Assembly (NCBI GenBank): GCA_030039655.1
Contig: JASHVC010000002.1
Span: 1-7,542 of the forward strand
Direction of reading: 5' to 3'
Source of the DNA: Xanthobacteraceae bacterium
GTDB lineage: Bacteria; Pseudomonadota; Alphaproteobacteria; Rhizobiales; Xanthobacteraceae
Length of the DNA: 7,542 nucleotides
The first letter of the stretch is position 1. Every line of letters starts with the position of its first letter. Under the pieces are notes generated by a model, which did no database searches, had not been told where the DNA came from, and saw only the letters and a program-made list of their open reading frames with translations. A program made the position numbers and the translations under genes. Positions 1-6,640 of this stretch are shown in pieces.

Positions 1-274
1 CGGCTGGGTAATGGCTCCGGGCGTCGGCACGGCTGCCGCGGTCGCGCAGAACGTGAGCAACACCCAGGCAATCGGGCTCGTGCTCTATACGCGCTACGTC
101 TACTTCTTCGAGGCTGCCGGACTCATTCTGCTCGTCGCCATGATCGGCGCCATCGTGATGACGCTGCAGCACAAGCCGCAGGTGAAACGGCAAAACATCG
201 CCGAGCAGGTGGCGCGTGCGAAGGCGAGCGCCATCGAACTGGTCAACGTCAAGCCGGGGCAGGGGCTGTCATGA
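1..274 (+). CDS. nuoJ: NADH-quinone oxidoreductase subunit J, C-terminal part
   Basis: This is the 3' end of the gene for NuoJ, a small membrane subunit at the junction of complex I's membrane arm and quinone module. The frame is open from base 2 (Gly-Trp-Val-Met) to the TGA at 272-274, so the start lies outside the window and the ATG at 11 is internal. About 90 residues are visible. The stretch [20 protein letters not shown] followed by [17 protein letters not shown] is the family's conserved last transmembrane helix and its lead-in. A charged cytosolic-type tail of about 35 residues follows ([18 protein letters not shown] and on). The stop overlaps the nuoK start by ATGA, a sign of translational coupling. 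The identification rests on this helix and on the gene order. Confidence 0.93.
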   Translation, partial: GWVMAPGVGTAAAVAQNVSNTQAIGLVLYTRYVYFFEAAGLILLVAMIGAIVMTLQHKPQVKRQNIAEQVARAKASAIELVNVKPGQGLS

Positions 275-579
275 CGATCGGGCTCGGTCACTATCTTTCG
301 GTCGCGGCCATTCTGTTCACGCTGGGCATCTTCGGCATTTTTCTCAACCGCAAGAACGTCATCGTCATCCTGATGTCGATCGAGCTGATCCTGCTCGCGG
401 TCAACATCAACCTGGTCGCGTTCTCGAGCTTCATGGGAAACATTGTCGGCCAGGTCTATGCCCTGATCGTGCTCACGGTCGCGGCCGCGGAGGCCGCGAT
501 CGGCCTCGCCATTCTGGTCGCCTATTTCCGCAACCGCGGCTCGATCGCGGTCGAAGACATCAATTTGATGAAGGGTTGA
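271..579 (+). CDS. nuoK: NADH-quinone oxidoreductase subunit K
   Basis: NuoK (mitochondrial ND4L counterpart) is a 102-residue membrane subunit of complex I that forms part of the proton path next to NuoJ and NuoN. Three transmembrane segments can be read, at about residues 8-25, 30-52 and 60-86. The two conserved membrane glutamates are present: Glu38 in MSIELI and Glu74 in [10 protein letters not shown], matching E. coli Glu36 and Glu72, which are needed for activity. Length is normal for the family. The ATG at 271 overlaps the nuoJ stop, with only a weak purine run (AGGGG, 261-265) ahead of it, so reinitiation after nuoJ is likely. Unlike the other nuo junctions here, nuoK is followed by a 194-nt gap before nuoL, filled largely by a palindromic repeat. 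Confidence 0.97.
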   Translation: MTIGLGHYLSVAAILFTLGIFGIFLNRKNVIVILMSIELILLAVNINLVAFSSFMGNIVGQVYALIVLTVAAAEAAIGLAILVAYFRNRGSIAVEDINLMKG

Positions 580-609
580 TGGATGTGTGACGGCTTGCTG
601 ATGCGCGCT

Positions 610-632
610 CCCTCTCCCCTCAGGGGAGAGGG
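610..632. repeat. Stem-loop 1 of the repeat element
   Basis: A perfect 10-bp stem, CCCTCTCCCC (610-619) with GGGGAGAGGG (623-632), closes a TCA loop. As RNA it would be very stable. It lies 31 nt after the nuoK stop and could shield the 3' end of the upstream mRNA from exonucleases. No U-tract follows (TTGGGGTG), so it does not look like a terminator. Confidence 0.85.
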
Positions 633-645
633 TTGGGGTGAGGGG

Positions 646-661
646 GCTCCAGCGCTGGAGC
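646..661. repeat. Central 16-bp perfect palindrome
   Basis: GCTCCAGCGCTGGAGC is perfectly self-complementary and sits in the centre of the compound repeat, between the two inverted arms. It could be part of the element's ancestral structure or a protein-binding site. Nothing else in the sequence decides between these. Confidence 0.75.
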
Positions 662-693
662 TCCGCTCCGAATGGCCCGCGCCCCTCACCCCT

Positions 694-716
694 CCCTCTC
701 CCCAACGGGGAGAGGG
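694..716. repeat. Stem-loop 2 of the repeat element
   Basis: A perfect 10-bp stem, CCCTCTCCCC (694-703) with GGGGAGAGGG (707-716), closes an AAC loop. The stem is identical to stem-loop 1, and the unit is in opposite overall orientation. It ends 57 nt before the nuoL start, leaving the ribosome binding site free. Confidence 0.85.
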
Positions 717-755
717 GGAAGAAAGCATCTCCGCGTTTCTGTCACGCGACGCAGC

Positions 756-764
756 GAAGGGGGA
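756..764 (+). promoter_or_regulatory. Ribosome binding site deciding the nuoL start
   Basis: The purine run GAAGGGGGA ends 9 nt before the ATG at 774. It is the only good Shine-Dalgarno match near the gene's 5' end. It supports 774 over the in-frame ATG at 672, which lies inside the repeat element. Confidence 0.75.
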
Positions 765-773
765 CTAGGCGGC

Positions 774-2870
774 ATGTACGAAGCCATCGTCGCGCTGCCG
801 CTCTTTGGCGCCATCATCGCCGGCGTGATCACGCTGATCGGCGCCCGCAGCCGTTTCCCCGGCGCCAGCCCACCGCCTCCGCACGACGATCATGCGAGCC
901 CGCCGGTGCCGGAGGATCATGCGCGCGCCGCGCCATCGCCGTACACCGCGCACGCGGTTGCCCATGGGTCCCACGAAGAGGAAGAGCAACACGAACCGGC
1001 CGCAGCGGGCTCGCGCGCGGCTGAGTTGATCACCACGACCTTGCTGGTGATTTCGTGCGTGCTGTCTTGGTACGCCTTCTACGACGTTGGCTTGGCCGAT
1101 CACGAAGCGCGCGTACCGCTGTTCAGCTTTATCACGTTTGGTGATCTTCACTCAGAATGGTCGCTGCGCGTCGACTCGCTGACCGCGGTGATGCTCGTTG
1201 TGGTCACAACGGTTTCGTCGCTCGTGCACCTGTATTCGATCGGTTACATGGCGGAGGACCCCTACAGGCCGCGCTTCTTCTGCTACCTGTCGTTCTTCAC
1301 CTTCGCCATGCTCATGCTGGTGACTTCCGACAATCTCCTGCAGCTGTTCTTCGGTTGGGAGGGGGTGGGGCTCGCGAGCTATCTGCTGATCGGCTTTTGG
1401 TTCCACAAGCCTGAGGCCAATGCGGCGGCCATCAAGGCGTTCCTGGTCAACCGCGTTGGCGATTTCGGCTTCTCGCTGGGCATCTTCGCGGTTTTCGCCC
1501 TTACCGGCGCGATCGACTTCGACACGGTTTTTGCGGAGGCACCTGCGCTCGTCGGGAAAAGTTATCATTTTCTCAGCTTTGACGTGGACGCGCTGACGCT
1601 GGTTTGCCTGCTGCTGTTCATGGGCGCCATGGGCAAGTCCGCGCAGTTCCTGCTGCACACCTGGCTGCCTGACGCCATGGAGGGGCCGACTCCGGTCTCC
1701 GCCTTGATCCATGCAGCCACCATGGTGACGGCGGGTGTCTTCATGGTGGCGCGATTGTCGCCGCTGTTCTCGCTGTCACCAACCGCGCAAGCGTTCGTGA
1801 TTTTCATCGGCGCCACGACGGCGATTTTCGCCGCGACCGTGGCGCTGGTGCAGAACGACATCAAGCGCATCGTCGCGTATTCGACCTGCTCGCAGCTCGG
1901 CTACATGTTCGTCGCCATGGGAGCAGGAGCCTACTCGGTCGGCATGTTCCACCTGTTCACCCACGCCTTCTTCAAAGCGCTGCTCTTCCTTGGCTCCGGC
2001 TCGGTGATCCTCGCCATGCATCACGAGCAGGACATCCGCCACATGGGCGGGCTGTGGCGCAAACTTCCGTTCACCTACGTGACGATGCTGATCGGCACCC
2101 TGGCGCTGACCGGTTTCCCTCTCACCGCCGGCTATTTTTCCAAGGATGCGATCATCGAGGCCGATGACGTCGTCAGCGGCGCCGCGGCGAGCTATGGCCT
2201 GGTTATGACGCTCGCGGCCGCGGCGCTCACCTCATTCTATTCCTGGCGGTTGATCTTCAAGACCTTCCACGGTGAGCCGCACGACGTTCACCACTACGAA
2301 GCGGCCCATGAGAGTCCGCTCGTCATGCTGATCCCGCTGGGAATCCTGGCCTTTGGTTGTCTAGCGGCCGGCTGGCCGTTTGTTTCCCTGTTTACCGGGC
2401 ATGCCGAAGCAGAGTTCTTCCGCGAGTCGCTGAAGGTTGCGCCGGGCAACAGCATCCTGGAGGGAATGCACGAAGTTCCGCTGGCCGTATCGCTCGCGCC
2501 GACGGTGATGATGATCCTCGGATTTCTGGTCGCCTGGCAATTCTACATGCGCCGGCCGGATATTCCCGAGCGGCTCGCGCGCGAACAGGCCCCGCTCTAT
2601 CAGTTTCTGCTCAACAAGTGGTACTTCGACGAGATCTACGACTTCCTGATCGTTCGCCCGACGATCTGGCTGGGCCGGCTGCTGTGGAAGGGCGGCGACG
2701 GTTTCATCATCGACGGTTTCGGTCCCGACGGCGTTTCGGCGCGGGTGCTTGACGTGACCCGCAACGTAATCCGTCTACAGACCGGCTACCTCTATCACTA
2801 CGCCTTCGCCATGCTCATCGGCGTCGCCGCTTTCATCACTTGGTTCATGTTCGCGGGAGTGCACGGATGA
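774..2870 (+). CDS. nuoL: NADH-quinone oxidoreductase subunit L
   Basis: NuoL (ND5 counterpart) is the distal antiporter-like, proton-pumping subunit of complex I. With the start at 774 the protein has 698 residues and begins [17 protein letters not shown], a typical NuoL first helix. Functional residues are in place: Glu196 in GWEGVG (E. coli Glu144), Lys287 in [16 protein letters not shown] (E. coli Lys229), His393 and His397 in [14 protein letters not shown] with Lys401, and Lys457-Asp458 in YFSKD (E. coli Lys399-Asp400). The C-terminal part (about 600-698) contains [10 protein letters not shown] and a final hydrophobic helix, fitting the long lateral helix and its anchor. Compared with E. 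coli (about 613 residues) it is longer. A major cause is a Pro/His/Glu-rich insertion at residues 26-82 between the first two helices. The in-frame ATG at 672 would add 34 repeat-derived residues and is rejected. The stop overlaps nuoM. Confidence 0.97.
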   Translation: MYEAIVALPLFGAIIAGVITLIGARSRFPGASPPPPHDDHASPPVPEDHARAAPSPYTAHAVAHGSHEEEEQHEPAAAGSRAAELITTTLLVISCVLSWYAFYDVGLADHEARVPLFSFITFGDLHSEWSLRVDSLTAVMLVVVTTVSSLVHLYSIGYMAEDPYRPRFFCYLSFFTFAMLMLVTSDNLLQLFFGWEGVGLASYLLIGFWFHKPEANAAAIKAFLVNRVGDFGFSLGIFAVFALTGAIDFDTVFAEAPALVGKSYHFLSFDVDALTLVCLLLFMGAMGKSAQFLLHTWLPDAMEGPTPVSALIHAATMVTAGVFMVARLSPLFSLSPTAQAFVIFIGATTAIFAATVALVQNDIKRIVAYSTCSQLGYMFVAMGAGAYSVGMFHLFTHAFFKALLFLGSGSVILAMHHEQDIRHMGGLWRKLPFTYVTMLIGTLALTGFPLTAGYFSKDAIIEADDVVSGAAASYGLVMTLAAAALTSFYSWRLIFKTFHGEPHDVHHYEAAHESPLVMLIPLGILAFGCLAAGWPFVSLFTGHAEAEFFRESLKVAPGNSILEGMHEVPLAVSLAPTVMMILGFLVAWQFYMRRPDIPERLAREQAPLYQFLLNKWYFDEIYDFLIVRPTIWLGRLLWKGGDGFIIDGFGPDGVSARVLDVTRNVIRLQTGYLYHYAFAMLIGVAAFITWFMFAGVHG
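2855..2859 (+). promoter_or_regulatory. Ribosome binding site of nuoM inside nuoL
   Basis: GGGAG, within the last codons of nuoL, lies 7 nt before the ATG at 2867. It supports that ATG, which overlaps the nuoL stop by ATGA, over the in-frame TTG at 2840. Confidence 0.65.
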
Positions 2871-4378
2871 CGAGTTGGCCGCTCCTCGGCGTTGTCACGT
2901 TCCTCCCGCTTGCCGGCGCGCTGTTCATCGCGTTCTTGAGCGATGACGAGGACGGCGTGCGCAACGCCCGTTGGATCGCGCTGTGGACCACGCTCATTGT
3001 GTTTGCGATCTCGCTGATTTTGCTCCGGCGTTTCGATCCCACATCACCGGACTTCCAATTTGTCGAGCATTGGGGCCGGTTCGATGACTCGACCACCTAT
3101 TCGATTTCCTTCGGCGTCGACGGAATTTCGCTGCCCTTCGTGGTTCTGACCACGGCGTTGATGCCGATCACGATCCTGGCCAGCTGGGAATCGATCCAGC
3201 GCCGGGTGCGCGAATACATGATCGCCTTTCTGGTGCTCGAGACGCTCATGGTCGGCACGTTCTGCGCGCTCAATCTGGTCCTTTTCTATCTGTTCTTCGA
3301 GGGTGGCCTCATTCCGATGTTCCTGATCATCGGCGTGTGGGGTGGCCCGCGGCGTGTCTACGCGAGCTTCAAGTTCTTCCTCTACACCTTGCTGGGCTCT
3401 GTTCTGATGCTGCTCGCCATCATGGCGATGTACTGGGACGCGGGCACTACCGACATCCCGATGCTTCTGCACCACGCCTTCCCACGCACGCTGCAGACCT
3501 GGGCGTTCGTGGCCTTCCTGGCTTCGTTTGCCGTGAAGCTGCCCATGTGGCCGGTCCACACGTGGCTCCCCGACGCCCATGTCGAGGCGCCCACCGCCGG
3601 CTCGGTGATCCTCGCAGCCATCTTGTTGAAGATGGGCGGCTACGGTTTCCTGCGTTTCTCGTTGCCCATGTTCCCCGAAGCCTCGGAGCACCTGGCGCCG
3701 CTGGTCTATGCCCTGTCGGTCGTCGCCATCATCTACACCTCGCTGGTCGCGCTGGTGCAGGAGGACGTCAAGAAGCTCATCGCCTATTCGTCGGTGGCGC
3801 ATATGGGCTTCGTCACGATGGGAATTTTCGCTGTCACCGCGCAGGGCGTCGCTGGCGGCATCTTTCAGATGATCTCCCACGGCATCGTCTCCGCCGCCTT
3901 ATTCCTGTGCGTTGGCGTCATCTACGACCGCATGCACACGCGCGAAATCGCGGCCTACGGCGGGCTTGTCAATCGCATGCCGCTCTATGCGTTCGTATTT
4001 ATGGTCTTCACCCTGGCCAATGTCGGGCTGCCGGGCACGTCCGGATTTGTCGGCGAGTTCCTGGCGCTGATCGGAACCTTCCGCGTCAACAATTGGGTGG
4101 CGACGCTGGCGACGCTTGGCACGATTTTGTCGGCCGCCTATATGCTGTGGCTCTACCGCAAAGTGATTTTCGGCAAGTTGGAGAAGCCGAACCTCTTCCA
4201 CATCACCGATATCGGCTGGCGCGAGATGGTCGTTCTGGCTCCGCTCGTGATCCTGACAATCTTGTTTGGTGTTTACCCAAAGCCGGTGCTTGACCTTTCA
4301 TCGGCCTCCGTGTCGCAGCTCATCGACAATTACCAGCACGCGCTGCACGGCGTACAAACCGCGGCGATGGGAAGGTGA
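2867..4378 (+). CDS. nuoM: NADH-quinone oxidoreductase subunit M
   Basis: NuoM (ND4 counterpart) is the middle antiporter-like proton-pumping subunit of complex I; this one has 503 residues, a normal length. Conserved functional residues are visible: Glu144 in [10 protein letters not shown] (same number as in E. coli), Lys223 in [18 protein letters not shown] (E. coli Lys234), Lys255 in LLKMGGYG (Lys265), His338 in MISHG (His348) and Glu397 in FVGEFLAL (Glu407). These line the central hydrophilic axis through the membrane arm. The protein is almost wholly made of transmembrane helices, with a short polar C-terminal tail from about residue 480. The start at 2867 overlaps the nuoL stop and has a good Shine-Dalgarno, so translation is probably coupled. 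The extension to TTG 2840 would only add MVHVRGSAR, which looks like out-of-frame nuoL sequence. Confidence 0.97.
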   Translation: MTSWPLLGVVTFLPLAGALFIAFLSDDEDGVRNARWIALWTTLIVFAISLILLRRFDPTSPDFQFVEHWGRFDDSTTYSISFGVDGISLPFVVLTTALMPITILASWESIQRRVREYMIAFLVLETLMVGTFCALNLVLFYLFFEGGLIPMFLIIGVWGGPRRVYASFKFFLYTLLGSVLMLLAIMAMYWDAGTTDIPMLLHHAFPRTLQTWAFVAFLASFAVKLPMWPVHTWLPDAHVEAPTAGSVILAAILLKMGGYGFLRFSLPMFPEASEHLAPLVYALSVVAIIYTSLVALVQEDVKKLIAYSSVAHMGFVTMGIFAVTAQGVAGGIFQMISHGIVSAALFLCVGVIYDRMHTREIAAYGGLVNRMPLYAFVFMVFTLANVGLPGTSGFVGEFLALIGTFRVNNWVATLATLGTILSAAYMLWLYRKVIFGKLEKPNLFHITDIGWREMVVLAPLVILTILFGVYPKPVLDLSSASVSQLIDNYQHALHGVQTAAMGR

Positions 4379-4379
4379 G
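4372..4379 (+). promoter_or_regulatory. Ribosome binding site of nuoN
   Basis: AAGGTGAG spans the nuoM stop codon and lies 3 nt before the ATG at 4383 and 18 nt before the next in-frame ATG at 4398. Its AAGG core sits 7 nt before 4383, which favours that start. Confidence 0.6.
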
Positions 4380-4382
4380 CCG

Positions 4383-5816
4383 ATGGTCCCCGCCGACATG
4401 CCCGCCTACGTGCCCCTGCTGCCGGAAATCCTGCTCGGCCTCGGCGCGATGGCACTGCTCATGCTCGGCGTTTTTCGCGGCAACCTGGCCGCCGAGCTGG
4501 TCGATTTCGCCGCCATCGTGCTGCTTGCGCTCGTTGGCGTCGTTCTTTTCATACTGCCCTCCGGAAAGCTGGTGGCCTTCGGCGGCAGCTTCGTGGTCGA
4601 TGATTTTGCCCGATTTCTCAAAATCCTGGCGCTGATCGGCTCGGGCACCGCCATCTTCATGTCGATCGACTACGTCCAGCGCGAACGGCAGCAGCGGTTC
4701 GAATATGCGGTGCTGATCCTGTTCTCGACGCTGGGCATGATGATGCTGATCTCAGCTGCCGATCTCATCGCTCTTTATCTTGGTCTGGAACTGATGAGTC
4801 TGCCGCTTTACGTCGTGGCCGCCAGCCACCGTGATCACCTGCGTTCGACCGAAGCGGGGCTGAAATATTTCGTCCTCGGCGCGCTCTCGTCCGGGATGCT
4901 GCTCTACGGCGCTTCTCTGATTTATGGCTTCACTGGCACCGTGACCTTTGCAGGCATTGCCCAGGCGGCCGCGCACGGCGGCATTGGGCTGATCTTCGGC
5001 ATCGTTTTCCTCTTCGCCGGCTTCTGCTTCAAGGTTTCGGCCGTGCCCTTCCATATGTGGACGCCCGACGTGTACCAAGGCGCGCCGACTCCGGTGACGG
5101 CGTTCTTCGCCTCCGCCGTGAAGGTGGCGGCAATGGCCATGTTTGTGCGCGCCGCGGTCGTGGCATTTCCCGGAATTACGACGCAATGGCAGCAAATCGT
5201 CGTCTTCGTGTCTATCGCGTCGATGCTGCTCGGGTCCTTCGCTGCGATCGGGCAGCGCAGCATCAAACGCCTGATGGCTTATTCCTCCATCGGGCACATG
5301 GGCTATGCGCTGATCGGTCTCAGTGCCGGTACAGCTGAGGGCGTGCAGGGCGTGCTGCTCTACATGGCGATCTATATCACCATGACGCTCGGCGTCTTCG
5401 CGGTGATCCTGACGATGCGGCGATCGACCGGCATGGTGGAATCGATCGATCAGCTTTCCGGTCTCGCCCGTACTCACCCGACCATGGCGTTCCTCATGGC
5501 GATGCTGTTGTTCTCCATGGCGGGGGTACCACCGCTCGCCGGGTTTTTCGCGAAGTTCTACGTCTTCCTCGCCGCCATCAAAGCCGGGTTCTATGTGCTT
5601 GCGGTGATCGGCGTGCTGGCGAGCGTGGTCGGCGCCTATTACTATCTGCTCATCGTCAAGACCATGTATTTCGACGATGCAGTTGAGGGTTTTTACGCCA
5701 TGCCCGTCGAGCTTAAGGTGGTGCTTGCGGTTTGCGGCCTGTTCAACATTCTGTTCTTTCTCTATCCAGGGCCGCTGGTCGGCGCGGCGAGTGCGGCCGC
5801 CCATTCTCTGTTCTGA
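4383..5816 (+). CDS. nuoN: NADH-quinone oxidoreductase subunit N
   Basis: NuoN (ND2 counterpart) is the antiporter-like proton-pumping subunit closest to the quinone module; 477 residues, normal for bacteria. Key residues are present: Glu136 in [10 protein letters not shown] (E. coli Glu133), Lys217 in [20 protein letters not shown] (E. coli Lys217), Lys247 in SAVKVAA (E. coli Lys247) and Lys391 in GFFAKFYVF (E. coli Lys395). The block [20 protein letters not shown] is a strong family signature. The gene starts 4 nt after the nuoM stop. ATG 4383 is preferred for its Shine-Dalgarno spacing, but ATG 4398, five codons on, is possible. An upstream in-frame ATG at 4266 lies deep in nuoM and gives a non-membrane, Arg/Ser-rich leader, so it is rejected. 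The TGA overlaps the birA ATG. This is the last complex I gene of the operon. Confidence 0.97.
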   Translation: MVPADMPAYVPLLPEILLGLGAMALLMLGVFRGNLAAELVDFAAIVLLALVGVVLFILPSGKLVAFGGSFVVDDFARFLKILALIGSGTAIFMSIDYVQRERQQRFEYAVLILFSTLGMMMLISAADLIALYLGLELMSLPLYVVAASHRDHLRSTEAGLKYFVLGALSSGMLLYGASLIYGFTGTVTFAGIAQAAAHGGIGLIFGIVFLFAGFCFKVSAVPFHMWTPDVYQGAPTPVTAFFASAVKVAAMAMFVRAAVVAFPGITTQWQQIVVFVSIASMLLGSFAAIGQRSIKRLMAYSSIGHMGYALIGLSAGTAEGVQGVLLYMAIYITMTLGVFAVILTMRRSTGMVESIDQLSGLARTHPTMAFLMAMLLFSMAGVPPLAGFFAKFYVFLAAIKAGFYVLAVIGVLASVVGAYYYLLIVKTMYFDDAVEGFYAMPVELKVVLAVCGLFNILFFLYPGPLVGAASAAAHSLF

Positions 5817-6640
5817 TGCGGCTTGACCCGGGGGCAGCGGCTGCAGGCTTTGGCCTGATCGCACGCGACATTCTTGACTCGACCAACGCCGAGGCTTTGC
5901 GTCACGCGGTGGAGCATCGCGACGAAGCAAGCCCTCTATGGATCACGACGCGGGAGCAAACCGCGGGTCGCGGCCGGCGCGGCAATACGTGGAGTTCGCC
6001 AGCCGGCAATCTGTACGCCACGCTGCTGCTCAAGGATCCGGCGTCGCCAAGCGACGCTCCGGAATTATCGTTCGTCGCCGCCTTGGCGGTTCACGACGCG
6101 GTCCTTGATCGCGCGCCGGAATTGCGCGGGAGACTTGCGCTGAAATGGCCTAATGACGTGCTATGTGGCGGCGCGAAGCTTGCCGGTATTTTGATCGAGA
6201 GCCTTAAGCTCGAGAGAGCGCTTGGGCTCGACGGCGGACTTGCATTGGCGGTCGGGATCGGCGTGAACTGCCTGCACCATCCATCGCAAACATCATACCC
6301 GGCGACCGACCTTGTGGCGTTGGGCATTCAGGTTTCCGCCGGCGATCTATTTTCGGCTTTGTCTCTTGCGATGATGCGGCGGCTTGATAGTTGGCGCCGC
6401 GGTGAAGGCTTTGCGGCCATTCGCGCTGACTGGCTCGACCGCGCGAGCGGTCTCGGCGAGGAGATGCAGGCGCGGCTGCCGGGCCGGACGCTAGTGGGGC
6501 GTTTCGAGGCTCTCGACGAACACGGCTGTTTGCTGCTCCGCCTCGGCGACGGCAGCATCGAGACCATTGTGGCGGGCGACGTTGTTGAACGACCCCGCCG
6601 ATTGCTTGCAGGCGGCACGGAAGTCCATGGCGCAGGGTGA
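5816..6640 (+). CDS. birA: Biotin--[acetyl-CoA-carboxylase] ligase, no DNA-binding domain
   Basis: This 274-residue protein is a biotin-protein ligase. It makes biotinyl-5'-AMP from biotin and ATP and attaches biotin to a lysine of carrier proteins such as the BCCP subunit of acetyl-CoA carboxylase. The catalytic domain shows DSTN (21-24), QTAGRGRRGNTWSSP (48-62, the biotin/adenylate loop), KWPND (110-114), KLAGILIE (121-128, with Lys121 corresponding to E. coli Lys183) and GIGVN (147-151). A small C-terminal domain follows (about 222-262, with the GRTLVGRFEALDEHGCLLLR pattern). There is no N-terminal helix-turn-helix, so it is a class I, ligase-only enzyme and not a biotin-operon repressor. 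Start and nuoN stop share TGATG, with no clear Shine-Dalgarno, suggesting reinitiation by ribosomes leaving nuoN. The 3' end overlaps rnj by 14 nt. Its role is unrelated to complex I. Confidence 0.95.
   Translation: MRLDPGAAAAGFGLIARDILDSTNAEALRHAVEHRDEASPLWITTREQTAGRGRRGNTWSSPAGNLYATLLLKDPASPSDAPELSFVAALAVHDAVLDRAPELRGRLALKWPNDVLCGGAKLAGILIESLKLERALGLDGGLALAVGIGVNCLHHPSQTSYPATDLVALGIQVSAGDLFSALSLAMMRRLDSWRRGEGFAAIRADWLDRASGLGEEMQARLPGRTLVGRFEALDEHGCLLLRLGDGSIETIVAGDVVERPRRLLAGGTEVHGAG
6619..6623 (+). promoter_or_regulatory. Possible ribosome binding site of rnj inside birA
   Basis: GGAAG lies only 3 nt before the ATG at 6627, closer than usual. With the 14-nt overlap with birA it suggests modest, coupled initiation. 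No better site or start exists before the conserved LGGIGEIGMN motif. Confidence 0.4.

Larger units (their letters stand above)
610..716. repeat. REP/BIME-like compound inverted repeat
   Basis: Two copies of a G/C-strand-biased palindromic unit lie head to head. Arm one (610-645) is CCCTCTCCCC, loop TCA, GGGGAGAGGG, then TT and GGGGTGAGGGG. Arm two (682-716), read on the opposite strand, is the same 10-mer, loop GTT, the same 10-mer, a single A and GGGGTGAGGGG. The arms thus agree at 31 positions and differ only in the 3-nt loop and the 1-2-nt spacer. The 36-nt centre (646-681) starts with a perfect 16-bp palindrome. Motifs of this type are, from general knowledge, dispersed in many copies between genes in Hyphomicrobiales and related groups. 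They resemble REP/BIME sequences or small non-autonomous elements. No target-site duplication was recognised. Genome copy number cannot be seen from one window. Confidence 0.8.
580..773. other. nuoK-nuoL intergenic spacer
   Basis: This is the only substantial non-coding gap in the window. Bases 580-609 show nothing recognisable. Bases 610-716 hold the compound inverted repeat listed separately. Bases 717-773 contain the nuoL ribosome binding site. I saw no convincing sigma-70-type promoter. Neither hairpin is followed by a T-run, so an intrinsic terminator is unlikely and transcription probably reads through from nuoK to nuoL. Confidence 0.8.

Noticed and set aside
479..500. GC-rich palindromic-looking sequence in nuoK (around GCGGCCGCGGAGGCCGCG)
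   Set aside because: It encodes the conserved AAAEAAIG helix with alanine codons GCG/GCC; the symmetry follows from codon use in GC-rich DNA.
610..632. Intrinsic transcription terminator after nuoK
   Set aside because: The stem is strong but is followed by TTGGGGTG with no T-run, and nuoL-N must be expressed with nuoA-K. A processing or stability role is more plausible.
100..705. Minus-strand open frame (201 codons) across nuoJ, nuoK and the repeat
   Set aside because: It runs antisense to two well-identified genes, and its N-terminus ([15 protein letters not shown]) is simply translated palindromic repeat.
610..716. CRISPR-type repeat array
   Set aside because: There are only two copies, in inverted orientation and without regular spacers, and no cas genes in the window.
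583..768. Short plus-strand open frame (61 codons) in the nuoK-nuoL spacer
   Set aside because: The frame consists mostly of the repeat element ([20 protein letters not shown]), lacks a Shine-Dalgarno and has no plausible protein fold; it is a by-product of the repeat.
3044..3880. Minus-strand open frame (278 codons) opposite nuoM
   Set aside because: Same antisense artefact of GC-rich membrane-protein coding, with hydrophilic His/Arg/Asp/Gln-rich composition and no recognisable domain.
4752..5930. Long minus-strand open frame (392 codons) opposite nuoN and the start of birA
   Set aside because: It mirrors a hydrophobic membrane protein gene: antisense of NTN codons gives NAN codons, hence the Arg/His/Asp/Glu/Gln-rich low-quality protein. 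No family motif, no ribosome binding site, and nuoN is certain on the other strand.
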